From an uncultured Lachnospiraceae bacterium (GTDB lineage Bacteria; Bacillota; Clostridia; Lachnospirales; Lachnospiraceae), in contig CAJUPT010000006.1 of assembly GCA_910588405.1 (NCBI GenBank), positions 69,306 to 98,961 on the forward strand: a DNA stretch of 29,656 bases, read 5' to 3'. The notes beneath the pieces are model-generated. The model was given only the letters and a program-made list of their open reading frames with translations, did not search any database and had not been told where the DNA came from. Shown piece by piece: positions 7,695 to 14,446 of this stretch (its first letter is position 1; the number at the start of each line of letters is the position of its first letter). The translations under genes and the position numbers were made by a program.

Positions 7695-8370
7695 TTCCAC
7701 CCTGCCCCGCCTTAATATCTTCCTGATGACCTGTGCCTGCTGCCCTCTGGTATTTCCTGATAACCATCCGGAAAGGTTCCGGCTCCCCTGCGTATTCCTC
7801 GACCCCTGCCACCCTGACAGTGCGGATGCCCCTGCAGGTCTGAACCTTAACTTTCTCCCCAGGATGTACCCGGCCTACCAATATCCCCGGCAGTTCCCAC
7901 CGGTACAGTTTCCCGCCGGTTCTATGTGCCGCCGTTATGATCTGCCTGCGGCCATACCTGACAGGGACATGGGTCAGCCCATAGGATTTTGCCAGCAGAT
8001 ACCAGATATATCCGTCTATCAGGTGATTACTGCTATCCAGGACAATATCCGCTTCGGCAAGGCCGGATTCCGCATACAGCCATTCCTTCCGCTCAACCTT
8101 CCCCGGCTTCGGAGGATGGGCGGCAAAGCATGGGTAAATCTTTATATCATCAATTTTCACCGTTTCTGTATCCTCATTTCCCTTTAAGTATTTGTCAATC
8201 ACAATAAGCACTTTACAGATAAAATCATGCGCGAATCTGCCCAAACCAGCCGCATACTCCAAGCACTCACTTTTAAACCGTTCCTGCTGCTCCGGTGTCT
8301 TTTTCCGTAAATCAACGGTAATTTCCGCAATATCCGGCACACACCGGTAAAACAAATCTAATTCTGTCAC
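7684..8370 (-). CDS. ParB-N-like mobile-element protein
   Basis: Seen: 228 residues from a GTG that overlaps the previous stop (GTGA). The centre has the sequence pattern of ParB/Srx-like N-terminal domains: a DIKIYPCF strand, then ADIVLDSSNHLIDGYIWYLL (ADI-LD-x-N-x-LIDGY), a following helix, and VPVRYGRRQI. The C-terminal third is basic and contains a short beta-rich stretch (ILVGRVHPGEKVKVQT). Known: ParB-N folds bind CTP or DNA in partition proteins, and many mobile elements carry uncharacterised versions. Inferred: DNA-related accessory function in the element. A helix-turn-helix is not evident, so it is not a full ParB. Confidence 0.6.
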   Translation of the reverse strand: MTELDLFYRCVPDIAEITVDLRKKTPEQQERFKSECLEYAAGLGRFAHDFICKVLIVIDKYLKGNEDTETVKIDDIKIYPCFAAHPPKPGKVERKEWLYAESGLAEADIVLDSSNHLIDGYIWYLLAKSYGLTHVPVRYGRRQIITAAHRTGGKLYRWELPGILVGRVHPGEKVKVQTCRGIRTVRVAGVEEYAGEPEPFRMVIRKYQRAAGTGHQEDIKAGQGGNGL

Positions 8371-8588
8371 GCCCTCGCCCCTTTCATTCTCATTTCAGCA
8401 AGTGCCGCCCGGTAGCCTTTGGCATAACCGTAATCAAAGAGTGTACATATCATAGAAAACAGTTTATTTGTGTCTGCTCCATTCGTTTCTTTCATAAACG
8501 AGATAATCTCAAGCGACGAAAGTTCATAAGACCTTTTCATCTTATTTGTTTTTAAAAACCTGTCTACGTAACTTTTAATCTTCTCCAT
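8367..8588 (-). CDS. Small hypothetical protein of the element's leftward operon
   Basis: Seen: 73 residues, ATG two bases after the stop of the preceding gene, with GGGGGAT as ribosome site inside that gene's last codons. It is charged at the N-terminus (MEKIKSYVDRFLKTNKMKRS) with a central helix and a YAKGYRAALAEMRMK end. The stop overlaps the GTG of the next gene. I do not recognise a family. Tight coupling on both sides says it belongs to the same transcript. Confidence 0.65.
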   Translation of the reverse strand: MEKIKSYVDRFLKTNKMKRSYELSSLEIISFMKETNGADTNKLFSMICTLFDYGYAKGYRAALAEMRMKGARA

Positions 8589-8590
8589 AA

Positions 8591-8890
8591 TTACAAATCC
8601 CCCTGTCTGGTGATATCATCTGTCTGCTGCGCATACTGTTCACCGATCGTTTCCAGCTGTTCTGTCATGGATTCCAATGCGCTTTGCAGCCTGGACGAGT
8701 AATCACAGGCGATATCCACACAGTTGTAAATCTCTGGGCGGGACTGGGCAAACTCAAGTATTCTTTCCTGGGTGTCCGTGGTTACGGCGCTTAATTCCAG
8801 TATTTTGCCAACGCAATAATCCAGCCTGAACAGATCCTCTTTTATGCTTTCAATGCCAAGGCAGGCCTGGTACATCAAAGTTCCACACAT
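8591..8890 (-). CDS. Hypothetical helical protein of the element
   Basis: Seen: 99 residues from an ATG nine bases after AAAGGAGG. The frame is open to 9007, but that part overlaps the neighbouring gene and has no good ribosome site. Predicted to be almost all helix, with acidic heptad-like stretches from about residue 12 to 90 and three cysteines (C2, C9, C25 region). No enzymatic motif. Function unknown; position suggests a co-regulated accessory protein. Confidence 0.7.
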   Translation of the reverse strand: MCGTLMYQACLGIESIKEDLFRLDYCVGKILELSAVTTDTQERILEFAQSRPEIYNCVDIACDYSSRLQSALESMTEQLETIGEQYAQQTDDITRQGDL

Positions 8891-8967
8891 ATTTTCACTT
8901 CCTCCTTTACAGAGGGGCAGCAGGCATGTTATACTGCCAGCATACCCCGTTTTCTTTGTTGAATGGT

Positions 8968-9165
8968 TTACGGGTTGTCTGCCTTTGCCGGAGTGCCAGT
9001 CTGGCAAGGGCGCTTTTTATATTCTCTTTCTATCTGTTTTGCCAGGTCCATAAACTCCTGATGGCGTTTCATGAAATCCTGGTGACGCTCCATATACTCT
9101 TTGTGGATGGCTTCAAGCCGCTTTCCCTCGGCTTCGATTATTGCCGCAAGGTCTTTTTCTGTCAT
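8968..9165 (-). CDS. Small coiled-coil protein of the element
   Basis: Seen: 65 residues from an ATG six bases after GGGGGTGGAG; the frame extends to 9294, but that part lies inside the next gene upstream. The protein is a charged helix containing a repeated unit, YMERHQDF-MKRHQEF-MDLAKQI, i.e. tandem M-x-R-H-Q-[DE]-F heptads, so it probably forms a coiled coil. A short polar tail follows. I do not recognise a family. Confidence 0.6.
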   Translation of the reverse strand: MTEKDLAAIIEAEGKRLEAIHKEYMERHQDFMKRHQEFMDLAKQIEREYKKRPCQTGTPAKADNP

Positions 9166-9179
9166 GCTCCACCCCCGAT

Positions 9180-9455
9180 CTATACGATGGTGAACCGGCG
9201 GCTTGCGCTGGCCTTGCAGTACTGGCCGTAAATCTCCGGCAGGGCGGCTTTCAGGGCTTTCCCGTCCAGCTTGCTTGAAAGGATGGTTTTCCACCTGATA
9301 ATGAAGGAACCGGCCTGCATCTCGTCAACCTGCTTTTCCTCCATGTCGGCCTTGATCTCCCTCCTGATCTGCTCGGCCTGTTCTTCCAGGGCTTTCTGCT
9401 GGGCTTCGATCTCACGCAGTTTCATGATACGGTTCTGTAATGTTCTTTCTCCCAT
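9180..9455 (-). CDS. Gp157-like small phage/mobile-element protein
   Basis: Seen: 91 residues, ATG after AAGGA. An N-terminal coiled coil (about 8-40, rich in E, Q, R and K) is followed by a compact beta-rich end with IIRWKTILSSKLDGKALKAA and a C-terminal RRFTIV. This organisation fits the siphophage Gp157-like family often located next to recombination or replication genes of phages and clostridial elements; the assignment is by remembered pattern. It is the first gene of the leftward operon, 168 bases from the leftward -10. Confidence 0.6.
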   Translation of the reverse strand: MGERTLQNRIMKLREIEAQQKALEEQAEQIRREIKADMEEKQVDEMQAGSFIIRWKTILSSKLDGKALKAALPEIYGQYCKASASRRFTIV

Positions 9456-9622
9456 AATGTTCTTCCTTTCTATCGTTTGAGTGGTTTTCCGGCAGCCCCG
9501 GAAGCATCTTCCTGACTATTGGTTCCGTTATCGTCCTCTCACAGGGATATGGTTTTCGGTTTCGGGGGCTTTCGGCTCTCCCGGCTGCTTTTGTTTTTCC
9601 TCTCTGTTGATGATATAAGTAT

Positions 9623-9652
9623 ATTATATCGTACCCGATATATCAATGGCAA
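9623..9652 (-). promoter_or_regulatory. Leftward sigma-A promoter of the accessory operon
   Basis: On the minus strand the -35 is TTGCCA (9652-9647) and the -10 a perfect TATAAT (9628-9623), spacing 18. The first palindrome (9625-9642) covers the -10 and most of the spacer, so a bound protein would block RNA polymerase. Confidence 0.6.
9625..9642. promoter_or_regulatory. Operator palindrome 1
   Basis: TATATCG-TACC-CGATATA, perfect 7-bp arms. It lies on the leftward promoter. Confidence 0.65.
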
Positions 9653-9662
9653 TACCGTACAA

Positions 9663-9678
9663 ATATCGTCCCCGATAT
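9663..9678. promoter_or_regulatory. Operator palindrome 2
   Basis: ATATCG-TCCC-CGATAT, perfect 6-bp arms, same arm sequence as palindrome 1 with the centre 37 bases away. It lies between the two promoters. Confidence 0.65.
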
Positions 9679-9691
9679 ATATAAAAATGTA

Positions 9692-9705
9692 TATTGTACC
9701 CGATA
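9692..9705. promoter_or_regulatory. Operator palindrome 3
   Basis: TATTG-TACC-CGATA, one arm mismatch, centre 28 bases from palindrome 2. It covers the -35 of the rightward promoter; the mismatch is what creates the TTGTAC -35 sequence. Confidence 0.6.
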
Positions 9706-9722
9706 GACAAATATGTTATAAT
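9694..9722 (+). promoter_or_regulatory. Rightward sigma-A promoter of the RHH-Uma2 pair
   Basis: TTGTAC at 9694-9699 and TATAAT at 9717-9722, spacing 17: close to consensus. The RHH start codon is 71 bases downstream. Confidence 0.7.
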
Positions 9723-9792
9723 TTTGGTATCGTGGGAAAGGTGTCTTTATTTTACCGCTCCCCCATGAATCCAAAAGAAAGAGGGTGTCACC

Positions 9793-10011
9793 ATGCCAGC
9801 CACCAAAGCACAGCAGAAAGCTGTCAGCAAATACATGAAGGAAAATTATGATGAAATCAAGGTTCGAGTTGAAAAAGGCCGACGTGATAAAATAAAAGCC
9901 CACGCAGAAGCCCACGGGGAAAGCGTCAACGGTTTTATCGGTCGTGCCATCACCGAAACAATGAAGCGGGACGATCAGCAGCAGGCTCCCAGCTCTGAAC
10001 CTGACAAATAG
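9793..10011 (+). CDS. Ribbon-helix-helix (Arc/CopG-like) DNA-binding protein
   Basis: Seen: 72 residues, ATG after AAGAAAGAGGG. The middle has the RHH pattern: a short strand (IKVRVEKG), then helix 1 (RRDKIKAHAEAHG), the turn ESVN and helix 2 (GFIGRAITETMKRD). A charged N-terminal helix and a disordered polar tail flank it. Known: such RHH proteins act as antitoxins, copy-number repressors or element regulators and bind operators as dimers of dimers. Inferred: repressor of its own divergent promoter region, because palindromes with TATCG arms sit on both promoters. The XRE protein at 14447 is an alternative ligand. The Uma2 gene follows after 45 bases, so the two are probably one transcript. 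Stop codon is TAG. Confidence 0.78.
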   Translation: MPATKAQQKAVSKYMKENYDEIKVRVEKGRRDKIKAHAEAHGESVNGFIGRAITETMKRDDQQQAPSSEPDK

Positions 10012-10056
10012 AACCCTTAATTTCCTCCATAACCCACGCCAGAAAGGAGAATCACT

Positions 10057-10620
10057 ATGTCACAGGCGTTAGCACGATCAGATTTTTATACCGAAGATGA
10101 TTATTATAACCTGCCGGAAAATGTTCGGGCGGAATTAATTGACGGACAGTTTTATTACATGGCAGCCCCCAGCAGGATTCACCAAAAAATATTAAATACT
10201 GTCAATAATACCATTTTCAATTATATTCGTTCTAAGGGTGGCTCCTGTGAAGTTTATCCGGCTCCCTTCGCCGTCAAACTGTTCAATGACAGAAAAACCG
10301 TGGTTGAACCTGATATCAGTGTGATCTGCGATCCCAACAAACTGACTGACCAGGGTTGCGCCGGAGCGCCGGATTGGATTATTGAAATTGTTTCCCCCAG
10401 CACTTCCAGCCACGATTATGTGCGGAAACTGAATCTTTATCTGGATGCCGGTGTTAAAGAATACTGGATTGTTGACCCACGTAACCGAAAAGTTTTGGTG
10501 TATCATTTAGAACAAAACGACGTTAAAGCCGACAGTTACACCTTCCAGGACAAAATAAAAGTCAATATCTATGATGATTTGTGGATTAGCCTTAACGAGT
10601 TAGGAATAACGGGAACCTGA
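10057..10620 (+). CDS. Uma2 family (DUF820) putative restriction-like endonuclease
   Basis: Seen: 187 residues, ATG after AGAAAGGAG. All conserved family positions are present: E26 in RAELIDGQ, D86 in VEPDISVI, E110 in WIIEIVSPST, K124 and the motif GVKEYWIVDP (132-141). Length matches the family. Known: Uma2/DUF820 has a PD-(D/E)xK nuclease fold, is multiplied in cyanobacteria and is mostly uncharacterised; nuclease activity is predicted, not broadly shown. Neighbours: downstream of an RHH regulator, in the only intact rightward transcription unit of a decayed element. Inferred: a cargo gene that may be maintained by selection, possibly a defence or toxin-like nuclease controlled by the RHH protein. 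Confidence 0.88.
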   Translation: MSQALARSDFYTEDDYYNLPENVRAELIDGQFYYMAAPSRIHQKILNTVNNTIFNYIRSKGGSCEVYPAPFAVKLFNDRKTVVEPDISVICDPNKLTDQGCAGAPDWIIEIVSPSTSSHDYVRKLNLYLDAGVKEYWIVDPRNRKVLVYHLEQNDVKADSYTFQDKIKVNIYDDLWISLNELGITGT

Positions 10621-10957
10621 TAAGGAATAACCTTCCCTGATCTGCGCCCCTGCCCCGTCGTTTCAACCAGCGGCGCTTCCTATTTTGGAAATCTGTCCCT
10701 CTGACACTCCCAGAAGCCCATAAAGCGGCTTTTCATCCCCAAGCGAGGAATTTATGGCGATCATCCAAAAACGGCGTATATGCCCGTCTGGCGTGTCAGG
10801 GTGGGTATCCTCAATTTTAAGGAGGCTCCGGCCTGCAGGACACACCCGCAAGCTGGCGCGGCTCCGGAATGCCAACGCCGCTGATCTGGGGGAGCAGGGC
10901 GGAAACCCTCTCAAAAGTCGGACGACCGATTTTTCGGCAGTCGTTTAGGGAATCTGG

Positions 10958-11113
10958 ATAGCAATTTGCTATTGAGATACTCAGCGCAATTTTGCGTTCG
11001 TCCCTGATATGATGCCCTGGGGGATGCCCTAAATGGTGGAGCCACGTAAAACTGTCATATCGACACTTTTGTCGACAACCGTACCTAAAAGTACGCTTTG
11101 CCACAAGTGGCAA
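10958..11113. repeat. Cluster of five perfect short inverted repeats
   Basis: In order: ATAGCAA-T-TTGCTAT (10958-10972), CGCAA-TT-TTGCG (10985-10996), TCGACA-CTTT-TGTCGA (11060-11075), CGTAC-CTAAAA-GTACG (11080-11095) and TTGCCAC-AA-GTGGCAA (11098-11113). A short direct repeat GATGCCCTGG/GATGCCCTAA lies at 11011-11032. Packed hairpins of this type are usual for transfer origins and single-strand origins. No T-tracts follow, so they are not terminators. Confidence 0.6.
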
Positions 11114-11388
11114 TAACTCACCCCAATTTTGGTGTCAGCTCCCCTTTTAAGGTGTTAGATTTGTCGCCATAGCCGCCGATCTGATGGGCAGCGTCTTTTT
11201 TTGCGTCGTTTTTTGTACGATTCAGGGAGCCTGCTGCCGGTTCGTCCGTTTTTCGGACAAATACCAAGCGTCTGAATTTCGGACGGCTCCCCACTCCGCA
11301 GGCATCCTTTTTTTGTCCCACTTTTCACAACAATTCAACATCCGGCCCGCCCGATCTGCCCGCCCCGCAGGTTCGATACCCGGAGCCT

Positions 11389-11500
11389 TTTTAGGGACTG
11401 CAAAAACTGCGGATAGGTAGCAGGCTTTTAGGGGCTGACAAATCTGACAATGATAGCAAGCCCTTTTAAGGTGTCGCAAATGCCGCAATAGGCAGCAGTT
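11389..11500. repeat. Three tandem ~37-bp iteron-like repeats
   Basis: Units begin with TTTTA at 11389, 11426 and 11464 (periods 37 and 38). Shared pattern: TTTTAGGG, a CTGNCAAA block, TG-C, AT and TAGCAG at the end; identity between units is moderate. A fourth diverged unit starts at 11145 (TTTTAAGGTGTT, nearly the same start as the third unit). Arrangement resembles iterons bound by a replication initiator. They are not coding. Confidence 0.5.
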
Positions 11501-11767
11501 CTTTTTTTGTGTGCAATTTTGTGAATTTCTCTTTGTTCACTCTTGGTTCATGCCATATCCGCAAAACGCAAATTCTCGCCACTTCGCCCTCCTGTGCATG
11601 TCGTGTACATAAATTGCCTGTTGCTCCGGATGCTCATATACTGAAATTATACGATTTTTCACAGCTTCCTCACAGCTTCAGGAGCAGATAAGGCAAACCA
11701 CAGAAACAGGCCACGCCGACCACCAGCACCCCCTAAAAGGATTATTTTTCAACATTTTTCAACATTT

Positions 11768-12142
11768 TCATCCGTCGGAAGGGAGACAGGGGGCAGCAGG
11801 TTCCCGGTTCTGGTCAGTGGCCTTTACTGTCGGAATGGACAGTTTTGTCAGATTATCCCCGTCCCCTGTCATCAATCCATTAAAGCTTGCCAGCGCCTTC
11901 CGCCGGTAAGCATAGAAATCCGCTCTGGTGCATGGCCGATAGTACGTTTTTCCAAAAAGCCTGTCATATCCAACCTTTTCCAGCAGAGACTTTGCCAAAT
12001 ATGGAGCCAACAAAGGATTGCTTTTTTGTGCGGCTTCGCGTACTGCCTGCCGGTTTTCTTCCAATGCCGCCAGTTTCAACAGTTCCTGGCCTCTTTCTTC
12101 AGTGATGCCATAATGAATCAGTTTCTTTGCCCTTGTCCTCAT
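11768..12142 (-). CDS. Hypothetical protein of the replication module
   Basis: Seen: 124 residues from an ATG nine bases after GGGAGGA; the frame is open to 12223 without a better start. N-terminal part KLIHYGITEERGQELLKLAA is helical and basic, followed by LLAPYLAKSLLEKVGYDRLF and a C-terminal PCTRADFYAYRRKALASFNG. Similar proteins follow DnaC-like genes in clostridial elements, as I recall them; no function is known to me. It is intact, unlike the three genes upstream of it in the same direction. Confidence 0.65.
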   Translation of the reverse strand: MRTRAKKLIHYGITEERGQELLKLAALEENRQAVREAAQKSNPLLAPYLAKSLLEKVGYDRLFGKTYYRPCTRADFYAYRRKALASFNGLMTGDGDNLTKLSIPTVKATDQNREPAAPCLPSDG

Positions 12143-12237
12143 ATTGCCACATCCTCCCTGACATGATACTGCATTCAGATGTGACGTTTGTCCTGCTGCA
12201 GATTGCCATGCCCTGGCTGGCAACAGGACGCATCAAT

Positions 12238-13011
12238 TCAATTTTGTTTTTCGTCCGGAAATATCCGTCTCAAAAATTCATTCTGTTCTGCCTGTGCTTT
12301 TTTCAGCCGAATAGATTCCTCCGGCATCTGCAGCACGATGGACATTTTTTGAATCCGATCAACCGTCCGACTGTCCATATTTAATTTTTCCGGCGGCATG
12401 TTCGATGTAAAAATAATAAGTTTGCCAGCGTTCGAACGTTCATTTATGAGCCGGAACAATTCTTGTTGCTGCCAGTCACCGGTTTTCTGTGTCCCGATAT
12501 CATCCAGTACAAGCAAAGCGCATTCCCTGAATATCTAGCTTTTGTCCATCATTCCCTCTTGCCTTTTGTAAGACTCACCTACCGCCGCCAGATAATCCGG
12601 CGCTGTCACGAACCGCATCCGCAGATCATATTTCACCATCAATGACCTAGCAACACAACATGATAAAAAAGTCTTTCCGCTCCCCGGTGTTTTGCTCCAT
12701 AAATACAGCCCTTTGCCCGATTTCTCCCAGGTTTTAAAATTGTTAAAGAAATCCCAGATTACCTGCTTAAATCTATCCATATTCTGGATGTATGAGTCGA
12801 AGCCAAATTTATATAAATCTGCGTCACAAAACTGTGGAGGTACTCTGGTTTCATCATGTTCCCGAGATTTCCCCTTACACCGGGGACATGGCCGGGCGTA
12901 TTCCAGCGGCGTATCGTACCCGTCGATCATTTTTTCAAAAAGTTCTGTTCCAGTACCGCCGCATACCGGACATTTGTCACCAGAGCCGAACACTGGATTC
13001 TGATTGCACAT
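12238..13011 (-). pseudogene. DnaC-like helicase loader, interrupted by an in-frame TAG
   Basis: Seen: ATG at 13011 after GGAGGA, inside the end of the upstream initiator gene. Order of parts: zinc-ribbon C14/C17 and C42/C45, AAA+ core with Walker A SKTPGSGKT at 106-114, then a TAG at codon 159 (12535-12537), then in the same frame Walker B LLVLDDIG (D170, D171) and the rest of the ATPase to 12238. Reading through would give 257 residues, a normal length. The stop removes Walker B, so the product is dead unless read through. Known: DnaC/DnaI-type loaders put the replicative helicase on the origin. CAG to TAG is the simplest origin of the stop, since family members often have Gln or Arg here. 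Confidence 0.85.
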
Positions 13012-13711
13012 CTTTTTCTTCCTCCGCATCTTTTCGCCTATCCAAATAATTTCCATCAAGCACTTTTGCCATATTTGCATCAGTTATCAGCCAATCAAAA
13101 TTTGCCGACCAATTCCGGCCATTGCCGCCTTTTAGAAAGCTGCTGCTTTCTGCCATCTCAAACAGCCGTTTAAAATCCTCTATCGTATATCCCTGGTTGA
13201 ACCTCGCCCGAATTGTCTTTTTCCGCTTATCAGACAACTTTGTAAGTTTGGGGAATGATATACAAATGGCATTGTACAGATCAATAACAGCCGGATAATT
13301 AATATTGTTTATTTTTAAAGACTATTCTTTTTTAATATTGTTACTTATAGTTTCCTTAAACTCCGTATCCGGTTTTTCCGTATCCCTATTTTCCGTACAC
13401 GGAAAACCGCTTTTTTCGGATATGGTTATTTCGTGGGTAAGACGATATAAAGTTCGTCCAAATTTTCCATCTTCTCCGATTGCCTGCCGTTTTTCAACCA
13501 CGCCAGCCGCTACAAGCGCATTGATATGGCGGTAAAAAATATCTTTACCCATTCCCATCTCGGATATGATCGTATCCACGCTGGGAAAACACTCATCAGA
13601 AACGCCACAAAGGGCTGCAAAATATGCATATACTCCCTTTGCGGCAGCAGATAAATTTTTATTCCTCGTTACATCTTGATACACTCTACCCCAACCTCCT
13701 TTTCCCGCCAC
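12977..13711 (-). pseudogene. Replication initiator with HTH_36 domain, interrupted by TAG
   Basis: Seen: GTG at 13711; N-terminal HTH_36-type winged helix (about 8-85: GRVYQDVTRNKNLSAAAKGV, then FPSVDTI and KDIFYRHINALVAAGVVEKR). The TAG at codon 130 (13322-13324) falls in the flexible linker. The same frame then continues through a conserved replisome-organizer C-terminal domain (RARFNQGYTIEDFKRLFE, then NWSANFDWLI and MAKVLDGNY) to 12977. Full reading gives 244 codons, a normal size. Known: such proteins bind the origin and recruit the loader. The first fragment keeps its DNA-binding domain, so it could still bind DNA without recruiting partners. Confidence 0.82.
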
Positions 13712-13714
13712 ATC

Positions 13715-14326
13715 CTATTCCGTCCTTTCCATCTGTGCAAGCAGTTTCCTGGCTCCTTTCAGCGCCGCCAGGGTTTTAACGCCCCTATTCTCCAGCGTCC
13801 TGATAAATCGGCGGATTTCCTCTGCCGTTTCAGGGCGATAGTATCCACCAGGTGGCTGCGTACTGCTTAAAATCACCAGTCCCTGTGCTCTCTCTGCTTC
13901 GATCTGCTTCTGCAATACTCAGACACTCGAAAAGTGGAGGATATTTTTCAAATATTCCGGTGAGAGCGCATTTTCCTCGCCGATTTTCAAAACTTCATAA
14001 ACCATAGCTTTCCTCCGTGCCGGAACCGTGGTATAATCTTTTTGTGATACGCATGGCTCTGGCTGTGTGTTACCCTCCTGAACGTTGCAGCGTTTGGGAG
14101 GGTGTTTTTTGTTTTGGTTCCATTTCCCATCATTCCCATTTTTGTATTCCGCTTCGATATGCTCGTAAAGCGCTGGCATATCAATACAGACAGATTTTCC
14201 AAATCTTGCGATTGCATTGGCTTCAGCCGTAATACGCATCAAAGTGTTCCGACTAACATTGATTAAACCGCCGGCCGCCGGAACCGGTTGGAATCTGCCA
14301 TTGGGATTTGAATTAAGTGGGTTCAT
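13715..14326 (-). pseudogene. HTH-containing element protein, interrupted by in-frame TGA
   Basis: Seen: ATG at 14326 after AAAGGAG. N-terminal part (about 20-70) has an excisionase/HTH-like pattern (INVSRNTLMRITAEANAIAR, then DMPALYEHIEAEY). A second domain starts near residue 105 with ARRKAMVYEVLKIGEENA and is cut by TGA at codon 136 (13919-13921). The same frame continues VLQKQIEAERAQGLVILS and GGYYRP to 13715. Relatives have an Arg-x-Leu-Gln sequence here, so CGA to TGA is the simplest explanation. Function is unknown; position first in the replication operon suggests a regulator or initiation accessory. A terminator-like palindrome lies inside (14072-14116). Confidence 0.75.
14072..14116 (+). 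terminator. Plus-strand hairpin with T-tract inside a minus-strand gene
   Basis: ACCCTCC (14072-14078) pairs with GGAGGGT (14097-14103), and AACG (14081-84) with CGTT (14091-94) inside it; then GTTTTTTGTTTT follows. This has the form of an intrinsic terminator reading rightward. It sits between the two domains of the minus-strand gene. It may stop antisense transcripts coming from the left, or mark a fusion point of two genes. Confidence 0.45.
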
Positions 14327-14365
14327 CTGATATACTCCTTTCATAGCTTGTCTTGTCGATTCATC

Positions 14366-14394
14366 TTTACACATCAAATCATACATGATAAAAT
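14366..14394 (+). promoter_or_regulatory. Putative promoter of the XRE regulator gene
   Basis: TTTACA at 14366-14371 and TAAAAT at 14389-14394, spacing 17. An imperfect palindrome TACAT...ATGTA (14382-14399) covers the -10 and is a possible site for autorepression. Confidence 0.5.
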
Positions 14395-14446
14395 ATGTAA
14401 TTAAAAGCGTACTATATTCATCTAATTTTTTTAAATAGGAGATTTT

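Larger units (their letters stand above)
9456..9792. promoter_or_regulatory. Divergent control region with two promoters and three palindromes
   Basis: A 337-base gene-free region between the leftward accessory operon and the rightward RHH-Uma2 pair. It holds both promoters (9623-9652 leftward, 9694-9722 rightward) and three related palindromes at 9625-9642, 9663-9678 and 9692-9705. The long leftward leader (9456-9622) and the rightward leader (9723-9792) have no other clear structure. Confidence 0.7.
10621..11767. other. 1.15-kb non-coding block, candidate oriT or replication origin
   Basis: No open frame here has both a ribosome site and protein-like composition. The block contains five perfect short hairpins at 10958-11113, a hairpin GTCCG-TTTTT-CGGAC at 11244-11258, one copy of an origin-like repeat near 11145, three more at 11389-11500, and TTTTTCAACA repeated head-to-tail at 11745-11764. 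In related small elements the space beside the replication module carries the transfer origin and relaxase; no relaxase is seen. Two minus-strand frames (10663-10914 and 10817-11113) have some protein-like stretches but no start signals; they could be remnants. Confidence 0.5.

Noticed and set aside
10663..11113. Two overlapping minus-strand frames as relaxase or other genes
   Set aside because: They lack ribosome sites, show no relaxase motifs and lie on a hairpin-rich block; at best they are remnants.
11361..11392. tRNA-like T-arm (GGTTCGATACCCGG)
   Set aside because: The flanking bases do not pair to a T-stem, and no D-arm or anticodon arm precedes it.
10621..11767. CRISPR array made from the ~37-bp repeats
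   Set aside because: Units are adjacent without unique spacers, are diverged and have no cas genes nearby.
12535..13080. Two separate genes for the DnaC-like fragments
   Set aside because: Both pieces are in the same frame on either side of one TAG, and Walker A and Walker B are split; one broken gene explains it.
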